This document shows positions 34,601-43,519 of a stretch of DNA of 64,000 nt, one piece after another. The position numbers and the translations under genes are program-made. The notes under the pieces are model-generated. The model made no database searches. It saw only the letters and a program-made list of their open reading frames with translations, and was not told where the DNA came from. The stretch comes from Spirochaetales bacterium (GTDB taxonomy: Bacteria > Spirochaetota > Spirochaetia > UBA9216), in assembly GCA_016342585.1 (NCBI GenBank), contig JAEINK010000006.1, forward strand, positions 62,001-126,000, written 5' to 3'. Position 1 is the first letter of the stretch. Every line of letters starts with the position of its first letter.

Positions 34601-35140
34601 TATATCCTCGAAATGGGTTCCGGCGGCGGCGGTGGCGGCGGTGGCGCCGGCGGAACTGGCGTGATTGTTTCTTATGCTGCGGCCGGCGGCGGCGGTGGCG
34701 GTGGCGGTGCCGGTGGAAATGGTGGAGGAGTTATAAAACTCTTCTCGTTTGGAGACCTTACAATTGGCTCAACCGGAGCCCTCTCTACTGCCGGTTTAAA
34801 TGGTGGTGCTGGAGGTACCGAGAGTGGTTCTGGACGAACAGCAGGAAGCGGCGGGAATCCATCGGGAGGCACCGGTGGTTACAGCAAAAATTATCCTAGT
34901 TCCGGTGGTACCTACCACGGCGGGGCAGGAGCATATGGCCGTACCGGAGGTGCCGGTGCCGGTGGAGGAATACTTCTTTTTGGTATCAACATTGATTGCG
35001 AGGATGGGACGGTTAATACTTACGGTGCCGCTGGAACGTCCACCGATGATGGCCCGTTGAAGATTTTCTATGATAAGGTCTATACTCCTTCTCTCAATTT
35101 AACTATTGGGGAGCATCATATAAATGATATCTCCCCCTGA
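31682..35140 (+). CDS. 1152-residue surface lipoprotein: ASH, InlB-type repeats, FN3, Gly-rich tail
   Basis: GTG start after GAGGAG, 3 nt downstream of the previous stop. The lipobox is FITAC (Cys24). Three ASH/choice-of-anchor-D units (about 40-400) each contain a TIKNTG-like strand and a final DDT/DPDASPF motif. Four Listeria-Bacteroides (InlB B) repeats (about 402-700) follow, with FxSNGG, GWYxxxx and YAxW marks, then a fibronectin III-like domain (705-790). The C-terminal 300 residues are Gly-rich with runs of up to eight Gly and end in a beta segment. It is probably an extended adhesin or matrix protein. A terminator follows. Confidence 0.85.
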   Translation: MLKIKPHSIIIFILLSVFLFITACQNPMIDDIFEQIEVEVQTAQEEKFPEIAVFLDNMEINHGDIISDFSNTILNQASEKTITIKNTGNKILTLNGSNPIIKTGTDNLLFSIETLNATTIDPNSEIDVVITFTSATLGSKTATFTIQSDDTNEANFLFTVNSVVEQGPDLTVYDGINSSAGEITSNEDIYLFQNARVGSSESSQILIENTGSQDLVISEEIALSGDHEANFTISTKTYPLTIPSGEKIAVEINLDTPINEDMTATVSIISNDPDASPFTFNLKYEPGPEIAVFIENTSGVELFDGDTSDIFADTEPGATKEVQFIIKNNGALDLTIGGQPDIGGTSYSRTGLLSNYAISPDDFETFSVNFTAPSEADLEEGSFSIDSDDENENPFNVDFGWQAFDVTFNTDGGSNVAPQVVLLNSTITSPADPTKTANTFVGWYTDTGYDEEWDMAGDLVTGTTELHARWTEDPTNTITYFANTAIGEVPSPQTKIQGSSINLTAGIGSLIKAGHTFTGWNTDSIGTGTAYASGAVYTEDADLDLYAQWSINSYTVTFESNGGSSVAPQIIEYGDAVSQPADPTKDGWTFEGWYQEEESQNLWNFITDTISETTIIYAKWTAIPIYSITYLTNGETSGSLPDSQTKTEDISINLASNSGSLAKDGYTFEGWNTAADGTGTSYAISENYTENANLTIYPEWLILPPEAPTKPSILADSELLNISWDAVDRATSYTVAYLDADDSSAALIVNSMMDPDQTDTSATITGLDNGTYYYVWIKATNIGGTSTYSPAGRSIPMSEGTDKNGEDLIVSDDETFGGTYYNVETFRVESGITLTLTAYDGSNPDTGSLTVYANNIEILGSINGNGKGYGGGGGGGGGAGGGYYDSPSQAGGGPGSAIAGSSTGYNGTACLPDNADGKAGGYGGNGAGPGAGAGGSGGGEKSAPADGNNGYAGSLGSLGGDGSYSAVGDASDNYILEMGSGGGGGGGGAGGTGVIVSYAAAGGGGGGGGAGGNGGGVIKLFSFGDLTIGSTGALSTAGLNGGAGGTESGSGRTAGSGGNPSGGTGGYSKNYPSSGGTYHGGAGAYGRTGGAGAGGGILLFGINIDCEDGTVNTYGAAGTSTDDGPLKIFYDKVYTPSLNLTIGEHHINDISP

Positions 35141-35193
35141 TGCGGCGCTCTATTTCAAATAATTATGGGAATAAATTAAATTAGAATATATGG

Positions 35194-35220
35194 GCAGGTG
35201 TGAAAGCACCTGCTCTTTTT
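35194..35220 (+). terminator. Terminator of the 29531-35140 operon
   Basis: GCAGGTG (35194-35200), 6-nt loop, CACCTGC (35207-35213), then TCTTTTT. Confidence 0.85.
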
Positions 35221-35281
35221 ACACCTATGCACTAACCGGCGGATTGAGTAACTAACGTAAACAGCCGAATCGGTTTTCCTG

Positions 35282-36480
35282 GTGAAGCTCAGCATGTTAT
35301 CCTCTCTTTCGGCGGCTTGTCTACCGGCTTCAATGATATTGGCAATCATCCGGGGAATACCTCTGCCCTACATAAACATCCTGATGGCCGCTGGGGTTGT
35401 TCCTGCCTTATCGGCAGCCTTCAGGCTTACGGGTATATCCAGACTTGTGGAGAGTCTGGCCGAGAGGACCTCCGAAGTCTGCAGGATCCCGGCAAGGGGA
35501 TTGTTTATCTCATGGGCCATCCCCGATGTGCCAGCCCCCCGACAGAGAGCATCTTTTCACTCTGAATCATCATCTCTTCCAGCCGGATCTTCTCGGTAAC
35601 ATCATCAACCCTAATAACGGCCCCTTCAACACCATTGGAATTAAGGGGGTATACAGTGATCTCTTCATAACAGACTTCACTCTCTTTCTGCCTGACAATA
35701 TTTACAGCTTTTAAGATTTCATGTTCTCTGATTGCCTCTAATACCTGCTCAATACTGAAATGAAGATGAGGGTAAACATCCATGAGTGGATGGTTCTCTG
35801 CCTGTTCAGAGCTCAAACCAGTCTGATACTCAGCCTTATTGTTCCAGTGGGTAACCAGTCCTTCCCTGTTTACACAGATGAGCACGGATGGCATGGAATC
35901 AATTATATTAGCAATAAAATTCCTGGCCTTTTTTACCTCTCCTTCAGCATATTTACGCAGGCTTATATCCCAGAAGATTCCCAATACACCGGAGATTTCA
36001 CCATTTTCATCATAAATGGGGGTTTTGATTGTTTGAATGATAATCTCTTCACCCCCACGAAAATAGGGTTCCTATCTCTTCACTTTTTCCATTCAGGATA
36101 ACTCTCCTATCATCTTTCCTCACCAGTTCGATTTTGGCATTTTCGACAATCGAATTGGTTTGAGTCTTTTGAAGGGAAACAAAAAGCGCCCCTGGACGCT
36201 TTCAATCTGCTTTTCTATCGATTCAAGACTATCTATGGATTCCTGAATAAAAATGTCAATCTTTTCTATCTGGGTAAAAAGTTCCTCGAATAAATCAATA
36301 ATTGCCCCATCATTATCCAGCAGGGATAACTGGGTTGATATAAACTGCCTGTTTCTATCAACCTTCCCCTCATCCTCTTTGTCGAGTATAGGTTCCGAAA
36401 GACAACGTAAATCCAGTATAGGATACTCCTCAAACTGGTTTACAGGTGAAGTTTTGTCTTTTGGCCGTGTAAACTATTCC
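35282..36480 (-). pseudogene. Decayed PAS-domain sensor histidine kinase
   Basis: A kinase gene can be followed on the minus strand across several broken frames. The 5' part (36470-36090) gives helical sequence, and a frameshift occurs near 36070-36180. An open frame at 35984-35505 encodes a PAS domain (NFIANIIDSMPSVLICVNREG, ITVYPLN). A shift near 35525 splits GGLA from the H-box, which continues as MAHEINNPLAGILQ in another frame. A TAG follows MFM further on, and the gene stops before any HATPase domain. Several independent lesions and a missing C-terminus show it is nonfunctional. Confidence 0.8.
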
Positions 36481-36642
36481 CAGGAACAAGCAAAAAGGTA
36501 TGACTAGCTGTTTTAGAAATAAATCATGTCGGAGTAAGGCGTAGTAGGGGAAACGCAGTCGACCGTTGGGCAAAAGTCGATTGAATCCGGAAAGAATCCC
36601 GTTTTATGAACTGTGATTGCCACAAAGTCGAAATGACAGTTC

Positions 36643-36783
36643 CTACCATTTGGGTTCGGGGAGATTCCTGGGCGGCATACCAATCCCCCACAGTAAAATT
36701 CCGGTCAAAATCAGGATCCCGACCATTATGGAAATCAGAATTGCGATTATTCGGCCAATGTCAAAAGTACTTTTCTTTTTCAT
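36643..36783 (-). CDS. Possible 46-residue membrane protein
   Basis: A short ORF MKKKSTFDIGRIIAILISIM.. with one transmembrane helix and a C-terminus ending NLPEPKW. The basic N-terminus and hydrophobic core look genuine, but the ribosome binding site is weak. It lies in the otherwise empty 36481-36930 stretch beside the kinase relic. Confidence 0.4.
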   Translation of the reverse strand: MKKKSTFDIGRIIAILISIMVGILILTGILLWGIGMPPRNLPEPKW

Positions 36784-36931
36784 CACTGAAAATATAAACA
36801 ATTCTTAGAGGGTTTGAGGAAATATTTTCAGATAACCCTCCGAGATTACGATTCTCAGCAACAGTTTTGAATCCCCCCATCAACCCTATCCGGAAGACTG
36901 GTTGTTCGGGACTTTCGACGATTGGGTTGAG

Positions 36932-36981
36932 AGAAAAGGGGGCTGCTGCCCAAGCCGTGTTAAGACTTTTGCAGCAGCCCC
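36932..36981 (-). terminator. Terminator of the LRR lipoprotein gene
   Basis: On the minus strand GGGGCTGCTGC (36981-36971) pairs exactly with GCAGCAGCCCC (36949-36939), 11 bp, across a 21-nt loop, followed by CTTTTCTC. Confidence 0.75.
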
Positions 36982-36999
36982 GGTTGATTATCCCCGGGT

Positions 37000-38092
37000 T
37001 TAAGGCACCAGGGGATCGGTGGCGGGGTCAAAGCCGTCATAGTTGTCGACGTAATCATCCCATCTGGAGGCTGCCTGGTAAGACGCCAGAGAGTCGTTTG
37101 GGACGTAAATGGTGCCGCCTGCGGGAAAATCAGTGAACAGGTCTGCCACCGTGGTTGACGGAGGAGTAGCCGAATAGAAGACCAGATCCGGGTCGGAGGT
37201 ATTGGCGAATATTGTATTACCTATCGACGAAAGTTCTGCCGGAAAGGTGATGGACGCCAGAGAGGAACTGGATACGAAGTCCTGGTTTTCTACCGTCATG
37301 GAGACGCCGCCGTTGCTGTCTCCGAAGTCGATGCTGACAAGATTCGGGGCAGAATAGAAAGCTTTACTACCGACAGAGGAAACATTAACTCCACTGAAGT
37401 CCAGGCTTGTTGCGGCGATACCAGAAAAAGCCCTTATCCCGAAGGAAACCTCGGCACCGGCACTGATGTCTAAAGTAGTAAGGGCGGAGCAATTCATAAA
37501 TCCGTACGCAGGAATATCAAGATCCCCTTCTATATGCAGGGTCTCAAGGCCGGTCATACCGCTAAAGGCCCAATCCTCAAGACCGGCGACCCCGTCGGAG
37601 AGGGTAAGCCCGGTTATTCCGTCAGACGATTCAAAAACACGCTCGCCAATACTGGTTACGGTTGCGGGAATGACCAGCGCACCGGTCAGCTGTAGGCATT
37701 CGGAAAAAGCACTATCGCCGATGGACGTCAGGGATGACGGAAGGGCCGCCAGGGCAATATTTGTTCTGAAAAACGCATTGTACCCGATGGTGGTAATGCT
37801 GTCGGGGATCGAGAAAGACGATGGAAAGGTGGCCTGTGAAAAGGTTCCATCCGCAATCTCCGTGACCAGAGGCGGAATTTCAAAGCCTGCCGGCAAGTCA
37901 ACCTCGGCAAAAGCATAAATTCCTATTTCTGTGACGGTTTCGGGTAAAACAAATTCCGCAGGCAGGGTGGCGTCATAAAAAGCCTGGCTGCCAAGGGCAG
38001 TCACCGAGTCGGGAATGGTGATTGAATCAATCTGAGCTCTGTAAAAACCGTTGTACGCTATTCTGATAACAGGCTCTCCGTTATAGGTGGGG
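37000..38092 (-). CDS. BspA-type leucine-rich repeat region, 3' part of a frameshifted gene
   Basis: An LRR_5 array of about twelve units, for example SITIPDSVTALGSQAFYDA, TEIGIYAFAEVDLPAGFEIP and ALVIPATVTSIGERVFES. The longest ATG frame starts at 38004, but reading in this frame continues upstream to 38092 as TYNGEPVIRIAYNGFYRAQ, the standard BspA lead-in. It joins the lipoprotein at 38058-39419 if one C is restored in the C5 run at 38089-38093. BspA repeats mediate adhesion. The terminator follows 19 nt after the stop. Confidence 0.8.
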
Positions 38093-39419
38093 GAATGACA
38101 AAATTCGTCTCCAGGGAGTTTCCACGAACCTCATAGCCCCCGGTGGTGGAAGAAAAAGAGACACCTGTTCCTGTATCTGTATCACCGCCGGTATCATCGC
38201 CACCGGTATCATCGCCACCGGTATCATCCCCACCGGTATCATCACTGTCTCCGGCTACCGTCACGTCGTCGGCAGAACCGTCCCCGTCGGAGTCAAAACC
38301 GCCGCCCCCGGTTAAAACCCAGATATCCGTACTGGTCCCGGAGGGGGAAGAGGTAATGATAATATCTTTACCCTCCCCGGGGACAAAGACGTAGAAGTCG
38401 GGGATGTCGTCGCCGTTGACATCCGCGGGGTAATAACCGCCGCTTCCCTCTCCCAGGGGAATCTCTGCGGCGCTGGTTCCGGGAAAGCTGATGGTACCGC
38501 CGGACACGAGGCCCTTCAGGGGTTCAAGCCCCCCGCTGGGGTCCCTGCCGGGCACATAGACGTATTCTCCGCTCGTCAGGACCTGGTCATTTCCATCGGG
38601 CATTTCCACATCCGCCGAGCCGTCGCCATTGGTATCCCAGCCCCCGGGGCTGTCGGGGTCTGCCCCCGGAAGAAGGATGACTTCGGTGCCCGAACCGTCA
38701 CCGGCTGTATTCACCGTAACGCCTCCGGTGGCTGGATCGACTACAAAATAGAAGTCCGCCGTGCCGTCTCCATCGGGGTCCAGGCCGTAGGAGCCGGGGG
38801 TGCTTGAGCTGATCAGAATTTCCGGCAGATAGTCTCCGCTCAGGCTGACCCCGTCGGCTGTTCCATCCCCATTCACATCCACCACATAACCCCGCAGCAC
38901 CTCTCCGGATTCGCTTCCGCCCAGGGGAATGAGAATCATCTCTCCCGATGAAAGGACACTGTCGCTGGTATCGGGGATCAATAGATCCGTGCTGTTGTCA
39001 TCATCCAGATCCAGACCGGTAACGTCACCGCTGCCATCCACCATGGTTACCACGGGAGTACCTGTCTGGTCGATCTTTGTGTTGATCAGGCTGACGCCCT
39101 CGGTAACAGCGAAATAAAAATCCTCTAGGCCGTCACCATCCAGGTCTACGGCGTAGAGCCTTGGAACCGCTGTGAGCCTGATGGGCAGCTCCACCGTATC
39201 GGGGTTGTCGTCCAGATCCAGTCCGTCCACCCCCCCGTCTGCATCTATATCCACCACAACGGCGGTGATTGTACTGGCGGTGCTGCCGTCACTGGTGGAT
39301 AGAGTCACCTCCGTCCCAGGCTCAAGAAGGTCGTGGGGCCTGAGATTTACCATCATATCGCTGCATCCGAAGAGCAGCATTAGCGAGAGCAATGTTATTG
39401 TCAGTTCTTTTAATTTCAT
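38058..39419 (-). CDS. Lipoprotein with DxDGD repeats, 5' part of a frameshifted LRR gene
   Basis: 453 residues with GGGGAGG before the ATG. The lipobox is LLFGC (Cys19). The mature part has at least seven acidic D-x-(D/N)-G-D-G-x-x-D loops (DLDGDGLED, DVNGDGTAD, DPDGDGTAD, DTNGDGSAD, DSDGDGSAD), a calcium-binding pattern as in thrombospondin-3 or dockerin-like proteins, and a GGDDT tract of 15-bp repeats (38190-38240). The last 11 residues are out of frame: YEVRGNSLETNFVIPP leads into the BspA start in the other frame. Intact, the protein would be about 800 residues. Confidence 0.8.
   Translation of the reverse strand: MKLKELTITLLSLMLLFGCSDMMVNLRPHDLLEPGTEVTLSTSDGSTASTITAVVVDIDADGGVDGLDLDDNPDTVELPIRLTAVPRLYAVDLDGDGLEDFYFAVTEGVSLINTKIDQTGTPVVTMVDGSGDVTGLDLDDDNSTDLLIPDTSDSVLSSGEMILIPLGGSESGEVLRGYVVDVNGDGTADGVSLSGDYLPEILISSSTPGSYGLDPDGDGTADFYFVVDPATGGVTVNTAGDGSGTEVILLPGADPDSPGGWDTNGDGSADVEMPDGNDQVLTSGEYVYVPGRDPSGGLEPLKGLVSGGTISFPGTSAAEIPLGEGSGGYYPADVNGDDIPDFYVFVPGEGKDIIITSSPSGTSTDIWVLTGGGGFDSDGDGSADDVTVAGDSDDTGGDDTGGDDTGGDDTGGDTDTGTGVSFSSTTGGYEVRGNSLETNFVIPPPITESLLSE
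38188..38243 (-). repeat. 15-bp tandem repeat coding for GGDDT
   Basis: Three to four copies of CCACCGGTATCATCG (plus-strand reading) with one or two base differences encode repeated Gly-Gly-Asp-Asp-Thr in the lipoprotein linker. Copy number could vary without breaking the frame. Confidence 0.8.
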
Positions 39420-39431
39420 CTTATACCTCCC

Positions 39432-39998
39432 CTACAAGCTGTACCGATAGGCCAGCTCGGTACCGAGCAGCTGGCCGGTGTTCCCGGATTCCAGGAAGAC
39501 ATGGTATCGGCCCCGCAGAATAATTTCTCCAATATCCCCGAAACTCCAGTGGATCCCCACTGCGATGGGAGCAAAGGTATCCAGAAAAGCCTGGGGCCCC
39601 GTGCTCGTGGCGTTCCAGATGCCGTCGGAAAAATGGCTGAAAAGCCCCAGGCCCGCCAGGAAAGAGAAGCTTAAAGCTTCGGGTCCCGGGGGTGAGAGCT
39701 TATACTCGGCACCGATGGAAAGCCCCAAACTGGTCAGGGAGGTTCCCTCAAGAACCGTACTGTTAGATAAAAGCTGAACATTTCCGAAAAAGCCAAGCCC
39801 TTCCAGATCTTTGTGAATGGCGGGGGAAAACAGGACCTGTGCGCCCAGCCCTCCGGAAAACTGGGAAAACTCCGCGAAGTCGCCCAGAGGGAATAGAAGA
39901 GGGATCCCCCCTTCCACAGCCAGGGGCCATTCATCCTCCGCCCATGAGGCGAAAAGGAAACAGAAAAACACCAAGAGTACAATCAATATTTTTTTCAA
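39432..39998 (-). CDS. Small outer-membrane beta-barrel protein
   Basis: 188 residues from a TTG start with AAGGAGGG seven bases upstream. A signal peptide ends FASWAE. The mature protein alternates strand and turn: GGIPLLFPLGDFAEF, LGLSIGAEYKL, FLAGLGLFSHF, VGIHWSFGDIGEIILRGRYHVF, and ends in YRYSL, a terminal aromatic-rich strand as in eight-strand barrels. It precedes the DxDGD/LRR lipoprotein by 12 nt, so both were in one operon. Confidence 0.75.
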   Translation of the reverse strand: MKKILIVLLVFFCFLFASWAEDEWPLAVEGGIPLLFPLGDFAEFSQFSGGLGAQVLFSPAIHKDLEGLGFFGNVQLLSNSTVLEGTSLTSLGLSIGAEYKLSPPGPEALSFSFLAGLGLFSHFSDGIWNATSTGPQAFLDTFAPIAVGIHWSFGDIGEIILRGRYHVFLESGNTGQLLGTELAYRYSL

Positions 39999-40208
39999 AG
40001 AAAAACCCTCCTTCCGGTCGTGTTAGCTGATAAATGGAAATTTGTCCTACAATCAAAATTATAGAAACATCCCTCTTCCATCTCCATAGAAAATTTTATG
40101 ATTATTCTGGCAAAATTTGCTATATTGGAAGAGGGTGCAGACAGATATCATGAAATCATCAAAGCGACCACGTACTGTCATAACCCCAAAAAAAGGAAAA
40201 AGGGCCGG

Positions 40209-42257
40209 ATGAATAAGAATCTGATGAAAGAACAGCTTTCGCACCGCTCCCCCCCCCTTATCACTCTTTTATTCATGCTTCTGCTGGTTGGGCTGTTCTA
40301 TGCCCTGCTACAGACCGCTCCCCGTAAATCTGCAGGAATCAGCTACCCCCTGGCAAAAAACGGTGTCATGGATCTGCGCAAATGGGATTTTGATAAAGAC
40401 GGCCCGGTGCCTCTGAAAGGGGAATGGGAGTTCTATTGGAACACCCTTCTCGGCCCCCGGCAAGAATCCTCGCCGGAAAAAACCAGAAAAGAAGTTCTCT
40501 ACGCCTCGGTACCCGGCACCTGGACATCCCTGGAACGGGAGGGGGTTAAACTGCCGGGCACCGGTTTCGCCAGCTACCGGCTCACCCTGCTTCTGGATAA
40601 CCCTCCCGAAGACCTGGCGGTTCAGGCAAAGACCGCCGGAACCACTCTGGCTTTATTTGCCGACGGACGCCTGGTCATGAGCGCAGGAGTTACAGGCCGC
40701 AGTAGAGAATCCAGCCAAGCCGCCTTTCGGCCGGCCACAACCGAGTCCATAAGCAAAGACAGCCCGGGGAGAATCATTATAGAGGCGCAGGTTTCCAATT
40801 GGGAATACCGGACAGGAGGTCTCTGGCGTTCATTCTGGCTGGGAGACAGGCCCACCCTGGAAGAATGGAGATGGAATGCTGATTCCAGAAGCCTTATACT
40901 TTTGAGCAGCCTGATGATGATGGCTTTTTATCATTTCGCCCTCTTTGTCATGCGTCCTTCCGACCGCTTTTTCCTGTTCCTGGGTCTGTACTGTTTTCTG
41001 CTTGCCTTCAGAGCACTTTTCCCTGTGGACTATACCATCAGCCGCTACCTCCCGGATCTTCCTTTTCAATGGCTCATCAGGATTGAATACCTGACTTTTT
41101 TTCTGGCCATCCCGGTGGCTATCTATCTGTTTCATGCCATGTACCCGGCGGAGCTAAGGCGATGGATTCCCCGGGCCACCCTGATCGGGTCGGGGCTTTT
41201 CAGCCTTGTTGTCCTCTTTACCGATACACGCTTTTTTACAAACCTCATCTACCCTTTCTACCTTTTCATCACGCCTGTTATTCTTTACACCCTGGCGGCT
41301 ATTTTCCGCGCGGCCCTGCACCGCCGTCTGGGGGCTCTCTTCTCTCTCTTGGGTGCAATAATCCTGGCGGGTGCCACGTTTAATGACATTCTCTATGCCA
41401 GCTTTGTTATTCGTTCCCGAACCTACATTCAGCTGGCTTTGATTCTTTTTGTCTTTTTCCAGGCCCTGGCTCTTTCCCGGCGTTTGACCCATGTTCTTCA
41501 GAAAGAAGAGGACCTTTCCAAATCTCTGAAAGAATTAAATGAAAATCTGGAAGAGATGGTAGAGGAGCGATCAAAGAAACTTCAGGAAAGTTATGACGAA
41601 GTTAAAAATCTGGAATTGATACAGGCCGGGGAGAAGGAACGTCAGCATCTGGGCAGGACCCTCCATGACAGCCTGGGCCAGTCGGTGCACGCTCTGGAAC
41701 TCTTCACAACCAGCCTCCTTTCCCGTGAGGTAAGCAGCGAAAGTTATCACACATCAATTTCCCGGCTGAACATGATTATCGGAGAACTGAAAAACAGTTT
41801 CTATGATATGATTCATCAACTCTATCCTGTTTCAGGGGGGGCTTTTTCCCTGATTGACTCCGTACGGAATCTGGCCCTTAAAACCAGCGATCGCTATTCC
41901 GTGCCGGTAAAAATCTTCTGCCCTAACGAACGCATACCCTGCGATGAAAACACCGCTGTCAATCTTTACTACCTTATCAGCGAAGCGCTTCTGAACAGCG
42001 TCAAGCATGCAAAACCCAGCCGGATCAGCATTGATCTTCTGTACAGGAACCGAAACCTGGACATGATTATTACCAATGACGGCTTGAACAAAAAAATTGC
42101 CCCGAAGGATGACTCTGAGATGGAGAGCGGAAACGGCATGAGGATTATGAACTTCCGGGCACGCTCTATCGGAGGAACATTCAGGTCGGAACAGGAGGGG
42201 GAAGGGACATTCATTGTCTCCGTCCATGTTCCGCTGAAGGAGGAACAATATGATTAA
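40209..42257 (+). CDS. 7TM sensor histidine kinase (7TMR-DISM, HisKA_3)
   Basis: 682 residues from the ATG at 40209; earlier in-frame ATGs add a non-signal-like extension. The N-terminal helix is followed by a periplasmic 7TMR-DISM_2-like sandwich (to about 235), seven transmembrane helices (about 240-450), a coiled coil with EKERQHLGRTLHDSLGQSVHA (HisKA_3, phospho-acceptor His in LHDSLG), then a HATPase_c domain (NLYYLISEALLNSVKHAKPS, GNGMRIMNFRARSIGG). The NarL-type HDxLG box matches the partner regulator, whose gene it overlaps by 8 nt. The ligand is unknown. Confidence 0.9.
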   Translation: MNKNLMKEQLSHRSPPLITLLFMLLLVGLFYALLQTAPRKSAGISYPLAKNGVMDLRKWDFDKDGPVPLKGEWEFYWNTLLGPRQESSPEKTRKEVLYASVPGTWTSLEREGVKLPGTGFASYRLTLLLDNPPEDLAVQAKTAGTTLALFADGRLVMSAGVTGRSRESSQAAFRPATTESISKDSPGRIIIEAQVSNWEYRTGGLWRSFWLGDRPTLEEWRWNADSRSLILLSSLMMMAFYHFALFVMRPSDRFFLFLGLYCFLLAFRALFPVDYTISRYLPDLPFQWLIRIEYLTFFLAIPVAIYLFHAMYPAELRRWIPRATLIGSGLFSLVVLFTDTRFFTNLIYPFYLFITPVILYTLAAIFRAALHRRLGALFSLLGAIILAGATFNDILYASFVIRSRTYIQLALILFVFFQALALSRRLTHVLQKEEDLSKSLKELNENLEEMVEERSKKLQESYDEVKNLELIQAGEKERQHLGRTLHDSLGQSVHALELFTTSLLSREVSSESYHTSISRLNMIIGELKNSFYDMIHQLYPVSGGAFSLIDSVRNLALKTSDRYSVPVKIFCPNERIPCDENTAVNLYYLISEALLNSVKHAKPSRISIDLLYRNRNLDMIITNDGLNKKIAPKDDSEMESGNGMRIMNFRARSIGGTFRSEQEGEGTFIVSVHVPLKEEQYD

Positions 42258-42888
42258 GATAATTCTCATGGATGATCATCAGCTTATGCGGGACGGTATG
42301 AAAGCGGTCTTGCAGACAGAAGAGGATATTAAGGTAACAGGTGAAGCAGGGACCCCCGAAGAATTGCTGGTAGTGATCCAGCAGGCCGAAGCTGATATTG
42401 TCATGATTGATATGATGGTTGCGGGGAAGCTTGTGGGACCGACGCTTATTGAATCGCTGCGGAAGATACACCCCGATCTGAAAATACTGGTGGTCTCCAT
42501 GCTGGAAGAGAAGGAGTACTCCGACAGGGCATTTGCCCTGGGCGCTAATGGCTATCTGCCTAAAAAAGAAGCGGCGCCCTGTCTTCTTCAGGCAGTTAGA
42601 GCCCTCATAAAGAATGAGTATTATATATCTCCGGGTCTTACGGAAAAAATGATCCGCTCCCTGGGCGAACAGAACCAGGAAGGCCCGGCGGACATCAGCC
42701 TCCTTTCGAAGCGGGAACAGGAAGTTTTCTGCTGTCTGGGAGACGGGCTGGTGACCAAAGAGATTGCCGCACGGCTAACTGTGAGCTACAGCACCGTGGG
42801 AACTCACATCGAAAACATCAAGAAAAAAATGAAAATTCACAATATCCACGAGCTGATTAGAAAAGCCTTTGAGTATGCAAGCAAGTAA
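42250..42888 (+). CDS. NarL/FixJ response regulator
   Basis: 212 residues. The receiver domain (1-120) has Asp8-Asp9 and phospho-acceptor Asp54 (VMIDMMVAG). A LuxR-type HTH ends the protein (145-210, LSKREQEVFCCLGDGLVTKEIAARL). It overlaps the kinase gene by 8 nt, so the pair is coupled and should form a standard two-component system. Targets are not evident; the nearby barrel and LRR lipoprotein genes are candidates. Confidence 0.93.
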   Translation: MIKIILMDDHQLMRDGMKAVLQTEEDIKVTGEAGTPEELLVVIQQAEADIVMIDMMVAGKLVGPTLIESLRKIHPDLKILVVSMLEEKEYSDRAFALGANGYLPKKEAAPCLLQAVRALIKNEYYISPGLTEKMIRSLGEQNQEGPADISLLSKREQEVFCCLGDGLVTKEIAARLTVSYSTVGTHIENIKKKMKIHNIHELIRKAFEYASK

Positions 42889-43013
42889 CATGTCATTGCC
42901 GGATAATCCCGTAAGGAACAATCCTCCCGTGGGTTAGTTTTATTCATCTGGCGCTAAATTCAACTCTATTATAGTTAATTTACCACAAACAATATCCTGG
43001 ATATAATAAAATT

Positions 43014-43440
43014 ATGTTCAATTTCCTATGCTCTCTACTCGCCTCTATATTCAACACTGTTTTCCAGAAGAGAAAGAACATCATATTCACAATGCTTCTC
43101 CTCAAAAAGGAAAATGAGATCTACAGACAGCACCTCCACCTACAGAGAAAACGCCTACATTTCAAAAAAAATGATAAATTCAGCCTTGCTATGATTAAAG
43201 CAATATCTGCAAAAGCAATTAATCACCTGACAATAGTCAAACCAGAAACACTTCTAAGCTGACAACGTAAGTTCACCAAGAATTTCTGGAGTTTTAAAAA
43301 TAAATCTCCAGGAAGAAGACCTGTTACTGGAGACATTAAAAATCTGGTTCTTGAAAAGAAGCAGTAAAACTATCTTTGTCCGAGGCAATCCTTTATGAAG
43401 ATCGAGCTGCTTCTCACCTGCCAACAGACCAACTCAATAG
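43014..43440 (+). pseudogene. Relic of an integrase-core transposase
   Basis: 82 codons read MFNFLCSLLASIFNTVF.. and contain LLKKENEIYRQHLHLQRKR and KAINHLTIVKPETLLS, the N-terminal region of an IS481/IS3-like transposase. The next codon is TGA in place of the Trp expected before QRKF, and the same frame continues with SPGRRPVTGDIKNLVLEKKQ and then TAA. The catalytic DDE part is missing. The final stretch resembles a scrambled C-terminus. No inverted terminal repeats were found. Confidence 0.65.
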
Positions 43441-43519
43441 TATAATGTTATAATTTACTGCTGTATCCATCGCGCAAAATAGGCTATCCTTCTGACAGAA
43501 CACACGAATAGAGGCATAA

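Noticed and set aside
34236-34872. Overlapping ORFs in both strands of the Gly-rich region
   Set aside because: They arise from the GC-rich Gly codon runs of the surface lipoprotein and have no start signals.
36481-36640. Possible structured RNA in the stretch upstream of the 46-residue ORF
   Set aside because: No consistent stem or known RNA motif could be formed by eye.
38188-38243. CRISPR-like short repeats
   Set aside because: They are 15-bp in-frame repeats without spacers and encode GGDDT in the lipoprotein linker.
41154-41492. Antisense ORF in the 7TM kinase membrane region
   Set aside because: It is the complement of the hydrophobic helices and has no plausible start or product.
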